A stretch of 64,000 bases of DNA, from positions 30,741 to 94,740 of the forward strand of contig CAMDOF010000008.1 of assembly GCA_945903465.1 (NCBI GenBank), given 5' to 3'. Below the pieces are notes generated by a model. That model saw only the letters and a list, made by a program, of their open reading frames with translations. It had not been told where the DNA came from and searched no databases. Source of the DNA: Opitutus sp. GAS368. Its GTDB lineage: Bacteria; Verrucomicrobiota; Verrucomicrobiia; Opitutales; Opitutaceae. The translations under genes were made by a program, and so were the position numbers. Below, in pieces: positions 48,264 through 55,489 of the stretch; position 1 is the stretch's first letter; every line of letters begins with the position of its first letter.

Positions 48264-48996
48264 TGCGGTCCTAGTGACGGGTTCCTCGCAAGGTATCGGC
48301 TACGCAATAGCCTTGGGTTTGCAGGCGGCGGGAGTGGGGGTGGTGTTCCACGGCCACGAGGCGCGACCGGCGTCGATTCCGGCGGGCAGTTCATTTATAG
48401 AGGCGAATTTGTTGGTGCCGGATGCTCCTGGCTCGCTGGTCGCGGCGGCGTTTCGCGAGCAACCGTCCTTGGATCGACTGGTCTGTAATGCGGGCAGTTT
48501 CTTCGATGTGCCATTTCTGGAGATGGGTGCGGAGCAATGGGATCGCACGCTCCAGCTCAATGTGCGGGCCACCTATTTTGTGGTGCAGGCGTTTGCGCGT
48601 GAGTTGGTGGCGCGTGGGCGCAGCGGGGCGATCCTCATCGTGTCCTCGACCAATGGATTTCAGTCGGAGGATGATTCGACCGCGTACGACACCTCGAAGG
48701 GGGCGTTGGTGATGATGACCCGCTCACTCGCGCATTCGTTGGCTCGCCACCAGATTCGGGTCAATGGTATCGCCCCCGGTCTGATCCAAACACCGCTGAC
48801 CGCAGCGTGGCTCAGCGGTAAAGATCCCGCGGCGCGCCGTCACTACGAGAAAAAGATTTTGTTAGGTCGCATCGGTGAGCCGGCGGATTGTGCGGGTCCG
48901 GCGGTTTTTCTACTCTCGGCCGCGGCGGGGTATATCACGGGGCAAGTCATCGTCGTGGATGGCGGTTTAACGGTCGGTCAGGTAGGTAAGATGTGA
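48238..48996 (+). CDS. short-chain dehydrogenase/reductase
   Basis: The 252-residue SDR has the cofactor site TGSSQGIGYAIALG, the CNAG-type VCNAGSFFDV, the catalytic Ser in LIVSSTNGF and the YxxxK pair in YDTSKGALVMM. It ends with GYITGQVIVVDGG, typical of the family. It would oxidise a secondary alcohol or reduce a ketone with NAD(P). It starts inside the end of the amidohydrolase gene and forms the rightward half of the IclR-flanked cluster. Confidence 0.92.
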   Translation: MTAASPSSNAVLVTGSSQGIGYAIALGLQAAGVGVVFHGHEARPASIPAGSSFIEANLLVPDAPGSLVAAAFREQPSLDRLVCNAGSFFDVPFLEMGAEQWDRTLQLNVRATYFVVQAFARELVARGRSGAILIVSSTNGFQSEDDSTAYDTSKGALVMMTRSLAHSLARHQIRVNGIAPGLIQTPLTAAWLSGKDPAARRHYEKKILLGRIGEPADCAGPAVFLLSAAAGYITGQVIVVDGGLTVGQVGKM

Positions 48997-49105
48997 GTGC
49001 GGACCTTGGTGCGGCGGGTGATCGCGAGGCGGCGGGTGGATTTTTATGACGATGAGTTGCTCATGGCTGGTTGGCTGGTCACGGTGGTAGCGGGGTAGTT
49101 GTTCG

Positions 49106-50340
49106 ATGATCTGCGCGTTTTTCTGGTTGAGCGGCGGGACGGGCTTGGCCTTGCGTGCGGTGACGGCGGAGCTGGTTGAGCAGACTAAAATTGGGGAGGC
49201 TGGCGCGCACGGTGCGTTTACGGATTTGATCCATTGGCGGGGGCAGCGGTGGTGCACGTTTCGCGAAGGGGAGGCGCATGGGGGCGGTGATGGCCGCATT
49301 TGAGTGATCGTCTCGCGGGACGATGTCGCTCACTTAAACTGATCCCCTTCTGCTCACATAGATTGACCCACCTCCAAAAAAGCTGCTCAGATAATTGACC
49401 CTCGTTCAGGCGCATGAACGCTCTTTCCTCTTCTGAACACCTGGAAACAACCGGAACTCCTTGGAAAAGGCAGCGAATCACCGGTGGATCCGTTTAACTG
49501 AGCAGCGGTGGGTCAAAATAGTTGAGCGCCATCGTCGCGGGACGGGGCGGATGGGATCTCCGCCGCGGTGTTGGGCGAGAAAGACGTTGATTTGCGGGAG
49601 CCCAAGTTATCGGTGATGCCGGCTGGCCGGCTGATGATGAACGGTTGCGGTTCAGTTTATTTGGGCACAAAGGAATTGAAGGGGAAGCGTTCGCGAGGGC
49701 TGTTTTCGGCGGATGGTCGTATCGGGACGGTGCCGCAGAAAATTCTTAACGAAGGCGACTGGCGGTGGCGGGTGACCGGGCACGAAGGCGTGGCGTACGG
49801 TGCGGCCTATCGGAGTGGTCGGTAGGGGAGCGCGGCGCTGGGCCCCGAGTGGGGGCTCACGCTCGATCGGAGTCGGGATGCCTTGCAGTGGGATTTGGTG
49901 AAAACGCTGGAGGTGACGGGCCGGCCGAATGAGACCACGCGGCGATTTCAGGCGAACGGCGATAGGGTCGCGCTCGTCCGCCGGGAAGGGCGGTTTTATG
50001 GGTTTCGCCGGCATGGCAAAGGCGCCCGCTACGCAGTGGAGTTGGCGGGAGAGCCCTCACCGGTTTTTTGGGGGGCAGAATGCGATCCGGTTGCCCGAAG
50101 GCACGTGGCTGGTGGCTTCGCGCGACTATACGAATTTGCAAGGTGGCGCCAAGACGGGTGCGGCGACGCTGCTCGCGGCCTGGCTTGATGATGGAAAACT
50201 TCCGCCCTGGCTGACGTTTAAATTGGGGGGCGATACCCGTTATCCAGGCCTCGTCCGGCGGGACGGGATTTTGTGGGTGAGTTATGACTCAAGCCACGAA
50301 GGGAAATCGGTGATTTATCTCGGCAAGGTGAAGATTCGCC
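49106..50340 (+). pseudogene. sialidase-family (BNR) glycosidase pseudogene
   Basis: Reassembled across its lesions the protein reads as an exported sialidase/BNR-type protein: AHGAFTDLIHWRGQRWCTFR, EGEAHGGGDGRI, VIVSRDGADGISAAVLG, DLREPKLSVMPAGRLMM, GRPNETTRRF, NAIRLPEGTWLVASRDY and YPGLVRRDGILWVSYDSSHE. Four lesions are visible. A TGA at 49301 probably derives from CGA. A 214-base mobile element is inserted at 49321-49534. A TAG lies at 49823. A frameshift lies at the T6G6 run at 50064-50075. Removing the element plus one copy of its 8-bp duplication restores the frame exactly. The N-terminus (MICAFFWLSGG) looks like a signal peptide. The gene is certainly inactive as a single protein. Confidence 0.85.
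49321..49534. mobile_element. 214-bp non-autonomous (MITE-like) element with IS21-like repeated ends
   Basis: Terminal inverted repeats are CGATGTCGCTCA on the left and CGATGGCGCTCA (reverse complement of 49523-49534) on the right, 11 of 12 matching. An identical 8-bp sequence, TCGCGGGA, flanks both sides (49313-49320 and 49535-49542) as a target-site duplication. Inside, the motif GCTCA-N(7-8)-TTGACCC-like recurs: left at 49328, 49352 and 49385, and inverted at 49510-49527. Repeated subterminal motifs are a feature of IS21-family ends. No transposase gene fits in 214 bases, so it would depend on an element elsewhere. Confidence 0.8.
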
Positions 50341-50605
50341 AGAGAGAGGCGGAGCGAGCGGCGGGCCCGCGCGAGCGCCCAGGAAATTTTCCGGGCAGGG
50401 GCCGACGACCAAGGCGGGGCCGTTCCGGATGGGTTCGTAGGCAATTTATGAATACAACTGTCAGGAGGGCGCGGGCCGGACTCAACGTAAGCGCGGGTAG
50501 GGCGGTGGGCGCGAGAGGCGATTAGCGGGTTCGGTCGCGCGGGCAGTTTCGTGTGAGTTGTGTTCACGGCTTGCCAGCGAGCCTGGAGATCGGTGAATTG
50601 GCGCT

Positions 50606-51118
50606 ATGGCACTCTTCGGCTCGTTTGATACCGTGCGCGCGCAGGCGGCACCGACTCCAGAATTTATCGTGGCTTTTGCTTACGTGGAGGAGCTCCTGCG
50701 ATTGGGTTCCGCCGCTCGGGCGCGCCTGAATGGGATCGAGCCGGGCAGCTCGCAGAAGGTTGAGCTAGGCGGTGGCGTGTTCGCGATTGAGCAGGTCTAC
50801 GGAACGAAACATCGCTCCGAAGGGATCTTTGAGTCGCATAAGAAATATATCGATGTGCAGGTTTTGATCGAGGGAGAGGAACGGATGGAAGTGATGGATG
50901 CTCGCGGCATGACCGTGCGGCAGGTTTATGATGCGGAGAGGGATTATATGTTGTATCTGGACAGCGGGGCGGTGGACAGCGGGGCGGGCGCGCAGCTGCG
51001 TTTGAGTGCGGGGCAGGCGGCGATATTTTTCCCGGTAGATGCGCATATGCCCTCGTTAAGGGCGGGGGCGGAGTCGGTGGTGGTGAGGAAGACGGTGGTG
51101 AAAGTTCCGGTGGCGTGA
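50606..51118 (+). CDS. YhcH/YjgK/YiaL (DUF386) family protein
   Basis: The 170-residue protein matches the YhcH family of cupin-like sugar-handling proteins, with FESHKKYIDVQVLIEGEERM and AAIFFPVDAHMPSL containing the His/Glu/Asp residues that may bind a metal. Homologues occur in sialic acid and beta-galactoside operons and may act as anomerases or mutarotases. Here it follows a degenerate sialidase-family gene, which fits a former sialic acid or aminosugar context. It has no signal peptide and is followed after 22 bases by rlmJ. Confidence 0.85.
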   Translation: MALFGSFDTVRAQAAPTPEFIVAFAYVEELLRLGSAARARLNGIEPGSSQKVELGGGVFAIEQVYGTKHRSEGIFESHKKYIDVQVLIEGEERMEVMDARGMTVRQVYDAERDYMLYLDSGAVDSGAGAQLRLSAGQAAIFFPVDAHMPSLRAGAESVVVRKTVVKVPVA

Positions 51119-51140
51119 AGCCCGACCGGTCTTTGCGGCG

Positions 51141-52052
51141 ATGAATTATCGTCATCACTATCACGCCGGCAATTTTGCCGACGTGATGAAGCATATTTTG
51201 TTGGTGGGGCTCTTTCGCGCGATGCAGAAAAAGCCCAAGGGATTTCTGTACTTGGATACGCACGCTGGGCGCGGTCGTTATGATCTGGCGGAGGCGGCGA
51301 CGGGCGATTCCCAAGCGCGGGTGCCGGAATGGCCGCAGGGCATCGGCCGCTTGGGGGCCGCGGGGGAGCCGGTCGGGCCGGGGTTGGTGGCGGAGTATCT
51401 CGGATTGGTGCGCGCGTGCGATCGTGAGTCGGGCAACCTCGAACTCGCGGGGCGTTTTTACCCTGGTTCGCCTTGGTTGGCGCGTCGGCTTCAACGTCCG
51501 GTGGATCGGCTGGTTTTTTGCGAGCGGCACGCTGCGGAGTTTGCCGCGTTGCGGTCGGAGATGGCTGGCTCGCCAGGGGTGGCGTTGCACGCGGTGGATG
51601 GTTATGGAAAGATTCGTGCGCTGTTGCCGCCGCCAGAGCGCCGAGCGCTGGTCTTGATGGATCCGCCTTTCGAGGCACCCGATGAGTTCGCAAAGATCAC
51701 GGCCGCCTTGGGGGAGGGTTTGGTGCGGCTGCCGGGCGGGGTTTTCGGGGTTTGGTATCCGCTGACTGTCCGGGCGCGCGTCGAGGATTTTTTTTCTGGA
51801 GTCAGGGCGCTGCGTCCACCGGCCACGTTGGCGTGTGAATTGGTCGTGGCGGGGGAGTTCTCGGCGTTAAAAATGCGGGGTTGCGGGTTATTGGTGATTA
51901 ACCCGCCCTGGCAGTTTGAGCAGGAGGCGGTCGCGGTGTTGGCTAGTTTAACCTCGGTGATGGCGCAAGACGCTGGGGCCGGTTCGCGGGTTGAGTGGGT
52001 CGTGCGCGAGCAAGGGCTGGCGGAGTCGATAATTTCTCGCTCTCTAAATTGA
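51141..52052 (+). CDS. rlmJ: 23S rRNA (adenine(2030)-N6)-methyltransferase RlmJ
   Basis: The 303-residue methyltransferase starts with the family signature MNYRHHYHAGNFADVMKH. It has the SAM-binding region LYLDTHAGRGRYDL and the catalytic DPPF in LVLMDPPFEAP. It would methylate A2030 of 23S rRNA using S-adenosylmethionine. The length is close to that of the E. coli enzyme. It is complete and lies directly after the YhcH gene, with which it may be co-transcribed. Confidence 0.94.
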   Translation: MNYRHHYHAGNFADVMKHILLVGLFRAMQKKPKGFLYLDTHAGRGRYDLAEAATGDSQARVPEWPQGIGRLGAAGEPVGPGLVAEYLGLVRACDRESGNLELAGRFYPGSPWLARRLQRPVDRLVFCERHAAEFAALRSEMAGSPGVALHAVDGYGKIRALLPPPERRALVLMDPPFEAPDEFAKITAALGEGLVRLPGGVFGVWYPLTVRARVEDFFSGVRALRPPATLACELVVAGEFSALKMRGCGLLVINPPWQFEQEAVAVLASLTSVMAQDAGAGSRVEWVVREQGLAESIISRSLN

Positions 52053-52277
52053 CGCTCCGCTTTTCGGAGAGCCGCTCTTCGGAGAGAGACGGGGCGCAGC
52101 GTTACCCGGCGTTTCTCCGATCGTACTTTCCCGGGTTGGTTTCGCTTCACCTGCTGTCTCGCGGGTTCTCTAGGCTTTACCTCTGGCCTGCCGCCTTGCA
52201 CGTTTCGACTACCTTCGTCGCCCCTCGGCCGCCGCGGCTCTCTGGTGCGGACAAGGTGCCCTCTTCCCATCCCCCAA

Positions 52278-53849
52278 ATGAAATTCACCGCGTTCCTCTT
52301 CGCCCTTGTCGCCTCGGGCCGCATTTTCGCCGCTGATCAACCCAATATCGTCGTCATTCTTTGCGACGACTTGGGCTATGGCGACGTGCAGGCAAATAAT
52401 CCGCGCGGTAGAATTGTCACGCCGCATATGGATCGGATCGCACGGGAGGGCGTTCGCTTCACGGATGCGCATACCCCGTCGTCCGTGTGCTCACCCACTC
52501 GTTACGGGCTGCTCACTGGGCGCTATAATTGGCGCACGCGCCTGCAGTCAGGCGTCCTTGGCGGCCTCTCGCCTCGCTTGATCGAAGCGGGTCGGGAGAC
52601 CCTCGCTTCCTTGTTAAAAAAACAAGGCTACCACACTGCGGCGATCGGTAAATGGCACCTGGGCATGGATTGGGTAAAACTTCCGGGCAAGACGGTGAGC
52701 GAGCTGGCCGTCGAATCCGTCGATCAGGTCCATAATGTCGACTACTCGCAACCGATTACCAATGGGCCCAACGCCGTCGGCTTCGACCGTTTCTTCGGGA
52801 TCAGTGCCTCGCTGGATATGGTGCCTTACACCTTTATCGAGAATAATCGGGTGGCGGTCCTGCCCACGATCGACAAGACGTGGCCGCTGCATCCGGGCTA
52901 CGATCAACTGTGCCGCCTCGGCCCCGCAGCCCCCGATTTCGAGGTCGCCAATGTGCTCCCGACTTTTGCGCGCAAAGCCTCCGAGTACATCACCAGCCGC
53001 GCCCAGACGGGTCAGCCATTTTTTCTCTATTTGCCGCTGAACGCGCCGCACACCCCCATCGCGCCCAACCCGGCGTGGATCGGCAAGAGCGGCCTTAATC
53101 TCTACGCGGACTTTGTGATGGAAACAGACTGGGCCGTCGGTGAGGTCCTCGCGGCGATCGATCGGGCGGGTGTCGCTCAAAATACGATGGTCATCTTTAC
53201 CAGCGATAACGGATGCTCCCCCTCAGCCAAGATCGAGGTCCTCCAGGCGAAGGGGCACGCCGTCAATGGTCCTCTGCGGGGCCATAAGGCCGATATCTTC
53301 GACGGTGGTCATCGCGTGCCCTTCTTCGTCCGTTGGCCTGCCAAAGTAAAACCAGCCGTGAGCCCGCAGCTCGTGTGCTTGACGGATATTTTCGCCACGT
53401 GTGCGGAGATCGTGGGCGCGCGGCTCCCGGATAATGCGGGCGAAGACAGTTTCACCTTTCTGGGGAATCTGACTGGCCAAGGTACGTCCGCTCGCGACGC
53501 CATCGTGCATCATTCGATTGCAGGCGCTTTCGCGATCCGCCAAGGCGGGTGGAAACTCGCGCTCTGTCCGGGCAGCGGCGGCTGGTCGGCACCACGCGAT
53601 CCCGAGGCGCGCAAACAAGGGCTGCCCGAGACTCAGTTGTATCGCATCGCGGCCGATGATCTCGCCGAGCAGAAAAATATTTACGCGGAAAATCCCGCTG
53701 AGGTGGCCCGCCTTAGCCGGCTCCTCGATCAGATCGTTGCCGAGGGTCGAAGTACGCCCGGCGCCACGCAACTGAACGCCGTGCCAATCCAGCTACGCAA
53801 ACCACCGGTGGTCGCCGGCGCCAAAGCGGGCAAGTCGAAAGCCAAGTAA
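52278..53849 (+). CDS. exported arylsulfatase (formylglycine-dependent)
   Basis: The 523-residue protein starts with a signal peptide (MKFTAFLFALVASGRIFAAD). A type I sulfatase follows. The catalytic cysteine that becomes formylglycine is C71 in VCSPTRYGLLTGR, and the metal ligands include the Asp pair in VILCDDLGYGD and TSDNG-like FTSDNGCSP. It removes sulfate from sulfated glycans in the periplasm or outside, after activation by a formylglycine-generating enzyme not seen here. The ATG at 52278 is preferred over the open frame from 52245. It is followed by a repeat array and then the ThuA gene. Confidence 0.93.
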   Translation: MKFTAFLFALVASGRIFAADQPNIVVILCDDLGYGDVQANNPRGRIVTPHMDRIAREGVRFTDAHTPSSVCSPTRYGLLTGRYNWRTRLQSGVLGGLSPRLIEAGRETLASLLKKQGYHTAAIGKWHLGMDWVKLPGKTVSELAVESVDQVHNVDYSQPITNGPNAVGFDRFFGISASLDMVPYTFIENNRVAVLPTIDKTWPLHPGYDQLCRLGPAAPDFEVANVLPTFARKASEYITSRAQTGQPFFLYLPLNAPHTPIAPNPAWIGKSGLNLYADFVMETDWAVGEVLAAIDRAGVAQNTMVIFTSDNGCSPSAKIEVLQAKGHAVNGPLRGHKADIFDGGHRVPFFVRWPAKVKPAVSPQLVCLTDIFATCAEIVGARLPDNAGEDSFTFLGNLTGQGTSARDAIVHHSIAGAFAIRQGGWKLALCPGSGGWSAPRDPEARKQGLPETQLYRIAADDLAEQKNIYAENPAEVARLSRLLDQIVAEGRSTPGATQLNAVPIQLRKPPVVAGAKAGKSKAK

Positions 53850-53857
53850 AGCCCCGC

Positions 53858-54095
53858 CGCGCTCATGCCGCGCTCATGCGAGCGTCACGCCACGCCAGCG
53901 TCACGCCGCGCTCACGCTCACGCTAGCGTCACGTCACGCCGCGCCGCGCTCACGCCACGCTCACGCTCACGCCAGCGTCACGCAGCGCTCACGCCGCGCT
54001 CACGCCACGCTCACGCCACGCTCACGCCACGCTCACGCTCACGTCACGCCGCGCCGCGCTCACGCCAGCGTCACGCCGCGCTCGCGCCGATCATG
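53858..54095. repeat. imperfect array of short (about 11-base) GC-rich repeats
   Basis: The segment between the sulfatase and ThuA genes is built from variants of ACGCTCACGCC and GCGTCACGCC. Three perfect ACGCTCACGCC units stand in a row at about 53999-54031. The array is irregular, so it is not a CRISPR. Every translation is low-complexity, so it is not treated as coding. It covers most of the 404-base gap between the two genes. Confidence 0.8.
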
Positions 54096-54253
54096 AGCGT
54101 GCGCACTCCCGCCCACGCCCTCGGCGTACCGCTGGCTTCAGGGCTTGGGCTGGGTGTTCATGGCCGTGCTGGCCGCCGTTCGACGTGCTTGCCTCGTCGC
54201 GCGCTTCTCATTGGAATTGTAACCGGACGAAATTTTTACTGCACCAACCTCCC

Positions 54254-55249
54254 ATGAATATTATCCCAACCGCTCGTTTTTACTCACGTCTCCTCCTCGC
54301 CGGCACTTGTTTGGTCGCCGCCCTCGCCAGCGCGGCTGCGCAAGGCTCAGCGAAAATCAAGGTCCTCATTGTCGATGGTCAAAATAATCATCAATGGGCC
54401 ACGACCACACCGATGCTCAAACGCATCCTCGAGGAAACCGGGCGCTTCACGGTCGACGTCTCGACGTCGCCGGCCGCTAAACCGACGGCGCCCAAAATGG
54501 CCAAGGATGCCACGCCCGCGCAAAAGACCGCTCACGCGGAAAAGTTAAAAGCCTTCGCGGGCGAAGAAGCGCAACACCAAGCCAAAGCCGCCAGCGCGTG
54601 GAAGCAATGGCGCCCGAATTTTTCGAACTACGCCGTGGTGGTCTCCAACTATAATGGCGAAACCTGGCCCGAAGAAGTGCGCAGCGCCTTCACGGGCTTT
54701 GTCAGCAAAGGGGGCGGCTTCGTCTCCTATCACGCGGCCAACAACGCGTTTCCCGAGTGGCCCGAATATAACAGCATGATTGGCCTCGGTGGCTGGGGCG
54801 GCCGCAACGAGAAATCCGGCCCGTACTTGCGCTTGCGGGCGAACGGCTGGGCGAAAGATCTCACCGCTGGGCCCGGTGGCGGTCACGGCCCGCAGCACGA
54901 GTTCCTCGTTGAGATCCGCCAAGCGGACCACCCCATCACCCGAGGTCTCCCCGCCCAGTGGATGCACACGAAGGATGAACTGTACCACGGTCTCCGCGGA
55001 CCCGCCGAAAACGTGACGGTCCTCGCCTCCGCCCTCTCCGATAAAACGAACGAGCAGGAGCCCATGCTGATGGTCATCCCCTTCGGCCAAGGCCGCGTCT
55101 TCCACACCGCGCTCGGTCACTTCACGGAAGCAGTTAATGGCGCCGGCTTCCAGAGCACGTTCATTCGCGGCACCGAGTGGGCCGCCACGGGCAAAGTCAC
55201 GCTGCCCGCCGTCAAGGATCTTAGCCCGTCCAAGGCGGTTTCCCGCTAA
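54254..55249 (+). CDS. exported ThuA-domain protein
   Basis: The 331-residue protein has a signal peptide (RFYSRLLLAGTCLVAALASA) and a ThuA/trehalose-utilisation fold of the glutamine-amidotransferase-like type. Segments include VLIVDGQNNHQWA, VVVSNYNGETWPEEVR, GFVSYHAANNAF and the C-terminal VFHTALGHFTEAV. In Verrucomicrobia and Planctomycetes such proteins often accompany PVC-type cytochromes, as here: the next gene on the same strand is one. ThuA proteins are implicated in disaccharide handling, but the reaction is not established. ATG 54254 starts the signal peptide. Confidence 0.88.
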   Translation: MNIIPTARFYSRLLLAGTCLVAALASAAAQGSAKIKVLIVDGQNNHQWATTTPMLKRILEETGRFTVDVSTSPAAKPTAPKMAKDATPAQKTAHAEKLKAFAGEEAQHQAKAASAWKQWRPNFSNYAVVVSNYNGETWPEEVRSAFTGFVSKGGGFVSYHAANNAFPEWPEYNSMIGLGGWGGRNEKSGPYLRLRANGWAKDLTAGPGGGHGPQHEFLVEIRQADHPITRGLPAQWMHTKDELYHGLRGPAENVTVLASALSDKTNEQEPMLMVIPFGQGRVFHTALGHFTEAVNGAGFQSTFIRGTEWAATGKVTLPAVKDLSPSKAVSR

Positions 55250-55489
55250 TTCAAACCGCGACGATTCCGTCCGTCTCCGGCGACCGCTCCCTCCGGCCGT
55301 GGTCGCCCTTTCTTCTCGGTATGCGCATTCCAAGGCCTTCGGCGCGTGCCACCTCCGACGCCAACCTGTCCCCGCGGTGTTTAAACGCGTCTTGCCGCCA
55401 CGCCTAGAGTCAGCGCGCCCATGCCTCAACCCAGCTCGTCCGGCGCTCGCGGTTATCGGCCCTCGGCAGCTTCTTCCGCATTTTTCTTC

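Noticed and set aside
53858..54095. CRISPR array or coding repeat between sulfatase and ThuA genes
   Set aside because: The units are about 11 bases with irregular spacing and no unique spacers. All translations are low-complexity.
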